Part shown: in pieces, positions 22,201 through 32,559 of the stretch
How the letters are laid out: every line of letters begins with the position of its first letter
Numbering within the stretch: the stretch's first letter is position 1
DNA from: Marsupella aquatica
Lineage: Eukaryota > Marchantiophyta
NCBI GenBank assembly: GCA_973895155.1
Contig: OZ316896.1
Coordinates: forward strand, 21,452,001 to 21,516,000
Reading direction: 5' to 3'
DNA length: 64,000 bases
Program-made: the position numbers and the translations under genes
The notes under the pieces: generated by a model
What the model saw: only the letters and a program-made list of their open reading frames with translations
What the model was told of the DNA's origin: nothing
Databases searched by the model: none

Positions 22201-22912
22201 ATTATCTGGGGAGCTTACAATTGAAGGGGAGGCAGAAATACAGTTAGCATTGACATATGAACTCTGGCCAAAAACCAACCACAGAACTGGTTACAAGGTT
22301 AGTAGTACAGGAACCTCTGAACCATTGGGGGAGCCAAGTAGTAGTACACAGAATCCACAAATGGTGGAGCTTCAGAATGAGTACCTGGAAGAGATGGAGG
22401 ATCAAGCTGCAACATTTGTTGGCGCTCGACACGAGCGAGAACTTGCACGTTGGATTCCTCTGCAGGACATTCAAGAGGGTCACTTTGTATTTCTCCGTCC
22501 AGAGGATGAATGGGAAAAGAAGAATGGGAAATAACGTTTCTGGTTGGTGAGAGCTTTGGGTGTTGTGGACCCAAACCATGTTCAAGTTCCTTCAGGAGAC
22601 TTGCAATGCAATGAGAATTCTCCTACTAGTACACGGTATGCTCCTATGTTCCAAGTGCAATGGTGGAGGCCTAAACATGGTAAGCATGATGCACCGGATC
22701 ATGTGCGATATTCACGTTGCTTTCAGACCACTAAGACTTGGGAGGTGGATCCTAGGTTTGACAGTGCCACTGAATGTTGGCAATTTGCTAATTCTGCTAT
22801 GTATGGATTCAAATCACGCTCTAGAGAAGAAAATATAATTGATAGAGGTTTGACCATTCCCAAGAATGTTTTGAAAACACTCAAAACCTACATGGAAGGG
22901 ATTGTTGAGTAA
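19205..22912 (+). pseudogene. Element-borne putative transposase: DUF8039-like modules plus DUF7869-like domain
   Basis: One track of about 1235 codons follows an acceptor at 19204, interrupted by a frameshift near 19665-19680, TAG at 20822-20824 and TAA at 22532-22534. Reading resumes in the same frame after each stop. The first ~320 residues contain about three modules of the form GDKVCLVIDGVEVACG, GDEVELWIGNQIVARG and EEVELYAEDNRTKVGVG, each followed by ISVKICEV-like and FVFW-like strands. This matches plant DUF8039, known from transposon proteins. The next ~900 residues contain a Cys motif (FAKCTLCTEFKD), then MDQAKTWIPRL, then LTLQMDNSGKDNKNQYVMAF and VGHTHEDVDALFSKVS. This is the DUF7869-type pattern of acidic and His residues on an RNase-H-like fold, the likely recombinase. 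The order and spacing are intact, but the stops make this copy non-autonomous or in need of re-reading. Confidence 0.7.
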
Positions 22913-23748
22913 GTCAAATATTTTTTAGTAGTCACTCTGTCAAAGTGAGGGAGTCTATGTCATTTAGTTTGGAATTAGACATGTCAGAGTGAGGGAGTCT
23001 ATGTCAATTAGTTTGGAATCAGACATGTCTTTAGTACTTACTGTTGGTTAGTACTAAGTAGTATATATATCTATTTAAGTAACTAATTATTATAATATTT
23101 TGGGATACTAGTTTGATTAGGTGGAGGTAATTGGACTTGGATACCTTTATAATTGCTTTAATTAATTATTATATCAATACAGACTATATATTACATGAAG
23201 TCTTAATATCCATGATAGGATGTGAGTGCCTCTTAGTACTGTCTACTAGTAAACCTTAGTTTCAACTTGAGTTGCTTAGAATGTAACAAATTACTTGTCT
23301 GAATGGATAGTAAGCCAGGTATCATTCAAATTTAATATATTAAATGCTCTCAATTAGTAACTAAGTAGAAGGTTAATTTAGTTAGCTAAGGGTAGAGATC
23401 ATATTGAAACTTTACTAGTTATATGGGTAGAGATCATATTATTTGAAGCTTTACTAGTTATATGGGTAGAGATCATATTGAAGCTTTACTAGACACTTAT
23501 ATTCTATTAGTCAAATTGAATCAATGTAAGTAAGTTCTACTTCTTATCCAACATATTTTACATTATTATCACCCAAATGCTTTTCTTTAGAATCCAAATT
23601 AATATTTCATTTTCTCCTATGTACAATCTTGATCCCCCAAATGTACAACATCTGGTGCCCAAATGTACAACTCCCACTGCCCAAATGTACAATTCTTGTA
23701 CCCAAATATATATTTTTTGGTGCCTAAATGTCCAAAGATCAAAGAATT
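22913..23748. other. Right subterminal region of the large element
   Basis: Non-coding and AT-rich. It carries a twofold ~46-bp repeat (AGTGAGGGAGTCTATGTCA, 22936-23025) and a threefold ~38-bp repeat (GGGTAGAGATCATATTGAA, 23390-23490). Near the end there is a run of at least four CCCAAATGTACAA-type words between 23618 and 23740, matching words at the left end and in the 6369-6706 element. Such subterminal clusters are commonly transposase-binding sites (family knowledge). Confidence 0.65.
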
Positions 23749-23772
23749 TTCCAGTTTTAATGAATAGACTGA
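23749..23772 (-). repeat. Right terminal inverted repeat of the large element
   Basis: TTCCAGTTTTAATGAATAG followed by ACTGA is the inverse of 10156-10179, with 22 of 24 positions matching. The flank after it, CAGGAACACAAAG, resumes the homology with 44201-44215. Confidence 0.85.
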
Positions 23773-25549
23773 TATATCAGGAACACAAAGTGTAGCATTG
23801 AGTAATATGCATCACATTGGTGGTGGTATTGATTTCGTTGGCCCTGAAAAGGTAAAGGACTCAAGCACTACCCTCAACAATAGTGCTTTAATAAAGATGA
23901 AGGTCGTGACAAGGGGCAAAGCTAGATTAAAATTTCAATTCATAAAGGTTAATATGCACTTCCGCAGAAAAAAATTTGAGAAAAGCATATATGGGCTGAT
24001 CGATTGAGTCCAACTTGTCCTTGTCCTTCACTGTCCTGGCACATTGACCTTCAGTCCACCTGGGTTGGCGGTCCCGGCACATGGACCTGCGGTCCACCTG
24101 GGTTGGCGTTCCTTTCTGTGACTCCCCTTTTCTGTATGCTAACTAAATGAATGAAATTCTTTTGATTTTTTAGAGGCAAAAATAAACTTGTCCTTGCCCT
24201 TCAAGTGAAGCTGGATTCGAAGTGACTTGAAATCACGCTCTGGTGATAAGATCTATACAAGGCTCAGTTGTGAAAATGTGCAATCATGGACGGGGTTGGA
24301 TGTAACTTAGACCTTTGAATCAGGCATTTTGGGCAAACATGCCTTCACAAGAAAGCAGCAGCGCATAATGCTTCAATTGAGAATGACGGTCCTAGTTTGC
24401 TTTCAGTGGGCCCCTGCCTTTGTTCTCACATTATACTGATGTGTTTTGACTGTAGGGTTGATCTTCAATCTTCTCACACACTCTCACTCAGATAGTTTTA
24501 GCCCTTCTTGATTAATTTTAGACAAGTTTCTATACGGACCACCCCTATTGAGAGGCCATCCGTCCATTTCGGTGACACTCTTTAAGGCTCCTGGTACTCG
24601 TGATCGATCCTCACTCTTTTGACCCCCTTACTCTCATATTTATTGAGCCCTTCATTCATTTTTTCCAAGTGTTTGGCTGCTTCATAGCTTGGTAAAAAAC
24701 AGTGGCATGCCTCTCGTATCGGCACCCTTCCAATTAAGCCAAGGATTGACAGTTGATAAAGTCCAGAAACTGGTTGGGACTCGGGACCCAGCTGCGGGGG
24801 AGAGTTGGTGGGTATATGAGGTGGGCCAAGTAGTAGTTAAATTCAGTGCCATAAAGAAGGGAAAAGAAAGGGGTCCTAGAAATAGCTATGAAGACCCCCA
24901 GAACGGGACTTTTTGTTGACAGACTTGGACGATTTTAGATTCATTCCTGATATCTCAAGAATCTGGTAGCAATATTTGTGAGATCCCATCACTTGGTTGT
25001 AATCCATCGTGCTGAGGTAGCATTGAAGCAATATTGGAATCTTTGACTAGACTTTGCTATGGGTTGCATCTTATTATAGAAGCGTAAATTAAAGAAGTCT
25101 ACTTTTAAGGTGCTAGGGTCTAGAGTGAGACTCTACCATAACCATTAATAGAGAAAAAAATGATCATAAGTGTCAATAAAAAAACTTTAAATAAAGATGG
25201 ACAAAAATATATTGATTATCAATTTTTTTTAAATGAAGGTGGACTCAAAACAAGGATGAGGCAAAGATTAACTAAAATAACATAGAAATGTTATTATTTA
25301 ATTTAACTTTTTTCATATCTTCAAGGAACAGGTAATCAGGTAATACGTCATAATAGTGATGGTTGAAATGTCACACGGGTATTTTGCAGCTGACAAAAAA
25401 GGAGGACTGGAGTTTCTGCACGTTTTTACCGGGCACTCCATACATAGACACGTACTCCACTCACCTCTAGTTTCCTCCTTCCTTATTTAAGGATTTGCCC
25501 ACCTGTTTCCATTTCACAGACTGATTTTGGAATTACTCCATTTAGTATA
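23773..25549. other. Unit A sequence right of the insertion, to the unit A/B junction
   Basis: No gene is supported. 23773-24910 aligns in blocks with 44202-45020, e.g. CACATTGGTGGTGGT (23813 and 44234), GATTGAGTCCAACTTGTCC (24002 and 44417) and TTTGGGCAAAC (24328, 44568). A 37-bp tandem pair with GTCCACCTGGGTTGGCG is at 24040-24112. After about 25550 the sequence resembles the left end of the window, so the A/B junction lies nearby. Confidence 0.6.
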
Positions 25550-27063
25550 ACTGTGTGATTGCACAGGTCTGTAATGTAATTACCACAGTTACATTTTACT
25601 TTTTAATTTGTCCCTTTGAGAGGTTCCTGGAGCTTAAATAAATGTCAAATTGTTTTTAACCCTCCATGCCACTGCCCTAAGGTAAGAAGGTAGTGGGATT
25701 TTATGCATCTACAAGCCCCATGCCTGTGCGCTGCACAATTGGGTGAGTGAAAAAGTGAGGGCCGGCACTGGTCAGGTCTTCCTAAGTCAATTATGAGGGA
25801 GGCAGTCGTGCGTACGCCTGCCTCAGGCCTGACATCAGGACGAGTACCCCTGCCTTGTCCCTTTTGTATTCAAGGGTTCCCTTTTTGGATTAAAGTTAGG
25901 GAAAAAGTGCAAAATAATCCAGCGACTGCTGATCATTCTGCCCACAACTGTTCATTCCGACCCAGAATTGTTGTTGTAAGCAGACCAAGGACTAAATTTG
26001 GCAGAGTTGGATATTATAGTTGTAGAGATGAGAATGAACCTATTTTAACAAAGGAAAAATGTGAGATGATGATGCTAGTACGAGGGTTGTATCAATTAGC
26101 TAGGGCTTTTGCATCCCTCGAGTCAAATTAAGTGAGCAATTGTCATTGGCGCACCAAGAATCTCTGGCAATGCAGCATGGAGATGAGGATTTCAGCTATT
26201 TCAGCGAGCTTGAGCAGTGAAGATATTGCCAGAACCCTTTTCGGGATCTAAAGGGAACCGTTTTGGTATATCGAGTACCAAAATTCTTCCTCGTGTCATT
26301 CCAGGATTAATGTTACCTACAGTAGCCATACCCCACCCTGTTCTCTAAGAAGTGCTGAGAATATGTGACTAGCTCTGGAGTATATGTATGTCTAGTCACA
26401 TGGTGTTTGGTGTGTCTTAAACCATAGACTTGAAGGTTGTCACGACGTGAATCCGACACAGTCACCAAGAATAAGCAACTGTTGATTATTGAATTCGGCT
26501 TCTAGCAAATAAGTGGCTCAGTATGTACACAAAAAGAATGAGCTGGTCACGCAACATTATATAAGTAGTCTCCATGACTAGCCGGAATTGGGAAGTGCTT
26601 AATACATGAGCATTTCAGCATCCTGCCATGAGCATGCCATATGCGACATTCCTGCGGGTATCACGGGACGTATTTGTACGTCGCTGAAGATCTGGGAACC
26701 CTTCATTCGAACGTCAATTCGCTCCTTGGCATTCTAACCATTCTAACCAACAGAATCAGATCTAACCTGAACCGATCTCAGTACGTTTCTCTTTCAAGTT
26801 AACTTACAACAGACTTCTCCTTGCCGTTCAAGCAATTGGAGCAAACGTTCGAGCATAGGGGCATGAATATAAATGCCTTGAGGACAACTTTGTTCTATAG
26901 CTGTGGCATGAAATGTGCATAGGTGCAGGGAAATTTGAGCTTGCTTTCCAGCTCCAATCGTTTGCAATGGTGTAATATTTGCATTGTTGTAAATTCGTAA
27001 AAAACCTCGCTTTGGGAATCGATTAATATATAGACCTATATAGTTAAATCTTCATAGATCTTA
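25550..27063. other. Spacer upstream of nsLTP copy B (start of unit B)
   Basis: This is the counterpart of 1-1497. The 112-codon ORF at 25793-26131 is not conserved as an ORF in unit A, so I do not call it. A TATA-like run, TATATAGACCTATATAG, lies at about 27028-27045, shortly before the nsLTP ATG. Confidence 0.6.
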
Positions 27064-28188
27064 ATGGCTGCTGCTGCTGCTACCGTTTCATCAATGGCAC
27101 TTGGGGTGGCGCTGATGCTGATATTCAGCAGCTACTACATGGCGAGAGCTTCAAGTGTTGCGAGGTCAGAAGAGAATGCCCAGTTGCGATCGTTATTGAT
27201 GTCAACGATGGACTCGGGGTGCGACAGGGACGACACGGCCGTGCGGCTGATACCGTGTCTGCCTGCAAGCAGGAAGAACCCGGCGCGTCCCAGTCGTGAG
27301 TGTTGTGATCTCATCCACATTCTCTCATCTGATTGCCTCTGTTCTTGCGTACAGTCGTCTCTGGCCAAATTGGAGGGCGTGGACTTCATAACCGCCCTGC
27401 AGCTCCCACGCAAGTGCAAGCGCTTCGTCCCTCCTGGCACCAAGTGCGCAGGTACGGACCACTGACTCTAGCTAGGCTGTCCTCCGAACCTGCTCGCTCT
27501 TCAGGTACTCGTAGATCGGTATTCCTCATACATGATTGAACTGACCCTCTCTACAACTACCTCGTGCCAACATATTTCTATGATTGCAAAATTTTGAAAG
27601 GTCGTACTTGCAACTGTGCAACTCCATAGACAAAAGCAGACCAACCACACTCGTAGTATCCGATACGTACAAGATGAAAAGGCTATATACTCAGATATGC
27701 ATCCACAGATATGCAGGGCACCGGGTCACCGTGTTGTATCTGAGGGATCGGAATTCAATTATTTTGTCACAGTTTGACACGCTAATCATTATCAAATATC
27801 TGGCTTGATCACTTTATGAAAACTATCGTCGTATGTATATATACCAGTTTCTCGTTATCCCCTTCTCGAAGACCAGCAAGCTCCTTTCTTTAATTATCAA
27901 TCACTCAGATTCGGTTATAGAGATCCACAGAGCTAAATGAGGTCTCGTTCCTTCAACTGCAAAACTAGGGGAAAAAATAGCTTCTTACGCACTACTATAT
28001 ACGTGGATGCAACTTTTCTGTTCATCGCATGCTAGATTCTATTTTATCCGAGGTTTACTCTTGGCCATGAAAATGAAGACGAACCCACTTCGTTCGGAAT
28101 CTTGACTAGGTTGTAGTGTCACTAACCGTTCCATAATTGCACGTCGAGTCGAATTGCAGGAGTAACCGTGCCCGGGTTGGCACCATGA
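27064..28188 (+). CDS. Non-specific lipid-transfer protein, copy B
   Basis: This is a 138-residue secreted eight-cysteine-motif protein. Exon 1 is 27064-27451 (donor GTACGG) and exon 2 is 28160-28188 (acceptor ATTGCAG), encoding the end GVTVPGLAP. The intron right after the last cysteine is typical of nsLTP genes. A hydrophobic leader (ALGVALMLIFSSYYMARA) is followed by cysteines spaced C-X11-C-X14-CC-X9-CxC-X24-C-X9-C, with one additional Cys two residues after the CxC. The role is probably binding or transfer of lipids at the cell wall or cuticle (family knowledge); the ligand is unknown. It is the intact partner of copy A at 1498 and a diverged relative of the minus-strand gene at 33589. 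The start is supported by the Ala-rich ATG context shared with copy A. Confidence 0.8.
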
Positions 28189-28974
28189 GCTGATAAGCAA
28201 GACCGTCCGGCGTACCGCTAGCTGCTGTTGAACTTTCAATCCGGATGTCAATGACGACGAGTTTTGATCTAGCTACAGTAGTGGATCGATGGCATGGGGA
28301 AGTAAAGCTAGAGGATGCTATGATTGTGGTTCTTTATCGTTAGACATCACGAACTGATAGATTAATAAATTGAGCATGCAACTGTCAGCCAGCGGAGGCT
28401 TTTCATATGTGGGCAAGCTTTTCCACGCGCTTGCCTGAGCTATTGGATGGCATAAGTAAGTAGTACGCTGCGGGAACCAATGCGTATAATAAACGTGACA
28501 ATAACAAGACCTAGTATTGAACGGCAGTATAACTCAATGCAACGTAGATTTAACTGAGAGGTCCAACTATTCAAACATATGTACTGAAATACCATGGAGC
28601 AATTAAAGTTGGTGTATACCATGTTGATTTTACCGGTTTGGAAGCATTTACGCACCATACTGTAAAATTTTGGCACTCGAAATCGACTTACGACGAGACA
28701 TGGATATTCGGCGATCATTGAGCACCTCACGGTTCTGAGCTGGAAACTCTGCTCAGAAACGACGCCTGATCCATGCTCGATCCTGTCTCAATTTCAGATC
28801 GTTCTAAATCTCAAGTTAATTCCAGCTAGTCGAATGCCTTTCAAAACAGTCTCCATTTTTCGTCGTAAATGTGCTCAGTGGTGCGTTCATCATGGCGCTA
28901 GAATCAGTTTTCTAATTCAGCTGAAGCGTAGACCATGTTCAAAGGTCTCTAGGTGCCTTGAAAACCCAAAGCAC
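28189..28974. other. Spacer of unit B before the fold-back element
   Basis: No gene is supported. It matches 2707-3500 of unit A block by block, for example ACTGTCAGC at 2885 and 28381 and TGAACTATCAATCC/TGAACTTTCAATCC near 2747 and 28229. Confidence 0.6.
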
Positions 28975-28982
28975 CATCCAAC

Positions 28983-30169
28983 CCCGGTTTGAGCTGTCGG
29001 ACAACTTGTCGTGTTGTCGGACACGACAACTTGTCATTTGTCGCCCGAAAATGACCCTATTTGTCGCATATTCCTTCTTATGCCCCGGTCCGGCCCCGGC
29101 CCGGCCCATTCCCTCCCCGACTCTTCCCGGCCCCTTCCATTCCCGGCTCGGTCCGGCACCCGGCTCGGCCCGGTCCCTTCCCGGCCCGGCCCCGCATCCC
29201 GCCCTGCCCCGCACCCGGCCCGGCCTCACAAACACTAGGTGAGGGCGGGCCGAGTGCGGGGCCGGGCGGGATGCAGGACCGGGCTGGGAAGGGGCAGGGC
29301 CGGGAAGGGAAGGGGCCGGGCCGGGAAGGGGCAGGGCCGGGAATGGAAGGGGCCGGGAATGGGAGGGGCCGGGCCGGGAAAGGGCAGGGCCGGGCCGGGA
29401 AGGGACCGGGCCGGGAAGGGGAAGGGACCGGGCGGGATATACACAGGGAAGGGGCAGGGCCGGGAAGGGAAGGGGCCGGGCCGGGAAGGGGAAGGGACCG
29501 GGCGGGATATACACAGGGAAGGGGCAGGGCCAGGAAGGGGCAGGGCCGGGAATGGAAGGGGCCGGGCCGGGAAGGGGCAGGGCCGGGCCGGGAAGGGAAG
29601 GGACCGGGCCGGGAAGGGGAAGGGATCGGGCCGGGAAGGGGAAGGGACCGGGCGGGATATACACAGGGAAGGGAAGGGGCCGGGCCGGGAAGGGGCAGGG
29701 CCGGGAATGGAAGGGGCCGAGCCGGGAAGGGAAGGGAAGGGGCCAGGCCGGGAAGGGGCCGGGCCGGGAAGGGAAGGGAAGGGGCCGGGCCGGGAAGGGA
29801 CCGGGCCGGGAAGGGGAAGGGACCGGGTGGGATATACACAGGGAAGGGGCAGGGCCGGGAATGGAAGGGGCCGGGAATGGGAGGGGCCGGGCCGGGAAGG
29901 GGCAGGGCCGGGAAGGGAAGGGGAAGGGACCGGGCCGGCCACATATACACAGGCCGGGAGAGGGGTGCCGATTCCAAATACACGAGCCGGGCCGGGATTT
30001 TCTGGTCGCGACGGGCCGGGCCGGGACGGAACCGGGTAACATTCCGGGGATAGTAGCCGGGCCGGGAATTACCGGCCCAGAGCCGGACCGGGGACCGGGG
30101 TGGACCGGGTGACAACTTGTCGGTTGTCGAGTCCAAAGACCTCTATTTGTCGGACAAGTCCAAACCGGG
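28983..30169. mobile_element. GC-rich fold-back DNA element with 8-bp target duplication
   Basis: The ends are inverted: CCCGGTTTGAGCTGTCGGAC at 28983 and, read from the other side, CCCGGTTTGGACTTGTCCGAC ending at 30169. They are flanked by identical CATCCAAC copies at 28975-28982 and 30170-30177. ACAACTTGTCG/GACAACTTGTC words lie just inside both ends. The interior is a C-rich arm (29086-29230) followed by a G-rich arm (29240-29940) built from GGGCCGGGAAGGGGCAGGG-type units. A second-order marker, GATATACACAGGGAAGG, recurs about every 70-180 bases. The long overlapping ORFs here are low-complexity artefacts. It is absent from unit A. Confidence 0.85.
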
Positions 30170-30577
30170 CATCCAACAGAGTATCTTTTGCCTTGAAAAC
30201 CCAAAGCACCATCCAACATAGGATAGATACTTAGACGTCCTGCTTTGGAGCATGCATTTCTATGTAGGGTAGCCACAAGGAAACAATACCCAAGAATCCT
30301 ACAAGACCAGATCACGAGAGAGAGTATTAAACCAGAACCCAAAGTGGACAACCAGGGCTGAGGAGATAATCAATTCTCCCACCACTACACCCCACCCACA
30401 CACATACCCTCCACACATATGGAGTGTGGAGGGAGGATTGAACATGGGACCTCTCGGTTCTAGGAGCTAGACTGGCTCTTGATCAAGTTTGTAGGTGTGA
30501 GTTGGAATTTGAAATGCACTTAAGCTTATAAGATAGATCACTCCACTAAGTCAGTAAATAAATGGAAAGTTAGTTTG

Positions 30578-30826
30578 TATAAGAATACAATCCTTACTTG
30601 CATGGTCCAAGGACGACCGGCCCATAGGGAGTCAGCCAGGGCATTTATGGGGCAGCATGGGGAAGCATATATGTGCCAGGACCCACGGGTGCCCATTTCT
30701 TTGATCAATGGTCAGAGGAAACAGCCAAACAAATCCAACGGACTGTGGATCTTCCCTGTCAGGGAACTTTTTTGTATTGGGATGAAGGACAAAAAAATGT
30801 GCTAAGATCACTTATTATAGTTGTAA
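30578..30826 (+). repeat. Dispersed repeat, copy 1
   Basis: This segment interrupts the unit A/B alignment (unit A around 3640-3660 lacks it). It resembles the reverse complement of 54557-54790, sharing GGCCCATAGGGAGT, TTTATGGGG, CAATGGTCAGA, AAACAAATCCAA and GGAACTTTTTTGTATTGGGATGA. It is probably a non-autonomous transposon; ends and target duplication were not resolved. Confidence 0.6.
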
Positions 30827-31105
30827 ATATCTGTGTATCTACTTCTACTAGACACTATAATCAACCAATTCTTCATTGAACTAAAAGCCAAACCGTTGTG
30901 AACTAAGTTGTTTGCTTTATGAGATTTTGCATCACTAACTAAGGTTGAACTTGCCAGAAACCCACCCTGTAAGCCTGCCCTCCTCCCACATCGCTGCAAG
31001 ACTATTCTGCTCCCTCCCCTCAGCGTCGTGCAACTACCTTGCCTGGACCCTACAATTCCTCACTGGTCTCATGCCCCCTTCATACCCCCTGCCCCCTAGG
31101 TGTAC

Positions 31106-31580
31106 CCCGGGTATGCAACTCCCCTTTTTATATGACAAGTTTTTAATTCCTTATAATGGTCATATATCCAATTGACCATCTTAGATTTTATTTTAGTCTT
31201 CTAAAATCTTGTACCTCTCAACTTAAGAAATCCAAAAATGTAACTTAAAAAGAAAACCAAACATGTTTTGATGTACTAAAAGTTGATCAAAACCAAATTA
31301 TATGGGTTTTTTTTAATACAGGGGTCTACAACCAAACTAGCCAGCTTTTCAGGATTTTTATTAAAATTTTAAAAATCTTTTAATAAAAATTCCAGCATGT
31401 GTAGGAATATTTTTTAATTTCATATGGAAAAGGAAGAAAACCAAACCTTTTACATGACTTGAAAATTTAAAAAAGTGGAAAACCCAGGTTTTTTGAAATT
31501 TTATTATTTGGAATAGCCAACTTTTTAGTCCATATAAAAATGTAGACCCCTGCCGATTATACAAGAGTTGCGTACCCGGG
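31106..31580. mobile_element. 475-bp MITE with 16-bp TIR and 8-bp target duplication
   Basis: The left end is CCCGGGTATGCAACTC. The right end is the inverse CCCGGGTACGCAACTC (one mismatch). Flanking AGGTGTAC copies are at 31098-31105 and 31581-31588. Unit A around 4020-4045 lacks it. The interior is AT-rich without a gene. The 8-bp duplication suggests a hAT-type mobiliser (family knowledge). Confidence 0.85.
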
Positions 31581-31588
31581 AGGTGTAC

Positions 31589-32559
31589 CCACTCCCTTGT
31601 GAGCCCTCTGCAACCCTCCTCCTCCCTCCTGTTGGAGCTATGGAGGGGAGGAGAGCGGGCAGATAATGAGAAACCTTAGTTTTGCTTCCTCACAATGAGT
31701 GGACACATGCTGCATTGCTATTGTCCGTCTCACATGCCATTGCAGTCCCGGCATCTTCCCAAAAAATATCACTTTTGTAACAACAGTATTGACCATAATA
31801 AGAACCACCTATTTAACAAAAACAAGGTCTAAGTGAACACTGTGAAAATCACGGTATGGTGTATAGACTATAATTGCAACCCACCCAACAAAAACAATAA
31901 GTGAAAACTTTGAGAATCACAGCATAATTGCATAGACACGTGGCCACAACAATCAATCATATGTATGCAATTGCAACACAATTGAAACAACAATTGACTC
32001 ATCATATAGGCCATCATATAGGCCAGAACTACACTGTAAGTTGTAATTGTTGGAAAACACTTGCTCGTAAGTTGCTTAAGGAGATTAGGACCTACACTTA
32101 AGCTAATAGGCACCTCCACACTTACTTACTTGCGGCCATCTTTTCCACTTTCGATTCTAGGTTATTACCCTTCCTCCGTTGATTTTCCTTTTACCCTGAT
32201 CCCTACTTAGAGTGAGCCCTGCGATCAGTCCTATGTAGCAATAGATTATTAGTGGCACCAACAGTAATGATAACTGTGTACACCAGCGAGCTTGGGCTCA
32301 AATTTAAAGTTCCCCTTACCTCCACAACACTTCTTTATTGAATGAATTACTTGCTTCTAGCCTTGACAACACCTAAGTTAGTGCCTCAACAAGTTTCTGC
32401 ACTCACCTCCACTAGTCTCACCACACCTAGACTTTTTCTGTACATGCCTTGGTCTCAACATAGATCACGAAGTACTTAGCCAATGATTGCATGTACTATA
32501 CTACTGCCGCCGATTGTAACAGTAATCAATTTTGCAGCTTAGTCACCTAAATATGGGTG
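31589..32559. other. Spacer of unit B
   Basis: No gene is seen. The first 200 bases match 4045-4120 of unit A (GAGCCCTCTGCAACCCTCCTCC); from about 31800 the sequence is specific to unit B. Confidence 0.5.

Larger units (their letters stand above)
10156..23772. mobile_element. ~13.6 kb TIR element carrying methyltransferase-like, FCP1-like and transposase-like genes
   Basis: The ends are 24-bp inverted repeats, 10156-10179 and 23749-23772, with 22 of 24 positions matching; the shared core is CTATTCATTAAAACTGGAA. The flanks on both sides align to one continuous sequence at 44160-44240 in unit B, which lacks the element. The bases next to the ends (AATATTA left, TATATCA right) match at 5 of 7 and correspond to AATATTA in the empty site, suggesting a degraded 7-bp target duplication. 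Inside are minus-strand genes (10854-16878), plus-strand genes (19205-22912) and an oriented 17-bp palindrome array. A MITE is nested at 12034-12697. I could not match it to a named superfamily. The premature stops indicate this copy is no longer fully coding. Confidence 0.8.

Noticed and set aside
10156-23772. Assignment of the large element to Maverick/Polinton, KDZ or CACTA
   Set aside because: No polymerase B, capsid, CxC zinc-finger signature or CACTA ends seen; the TIR starts TCA and the target duplication is too degraded to decide.
25793-26131. 112-codon ORF upstream of nsLTP copy B
   Set aside because: The matching stretch in unit A does not keep the frame and no domain is recognisable.
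28939-30351. Several long overlapping ORFs (up to 470 codons) on both strands, Pro/Arg/Gly-rich
   Set aside because: They lie in a GC-rich low-complexity repeat where stop codons are rare in every frame; no domain, and they cross the transposon ends.
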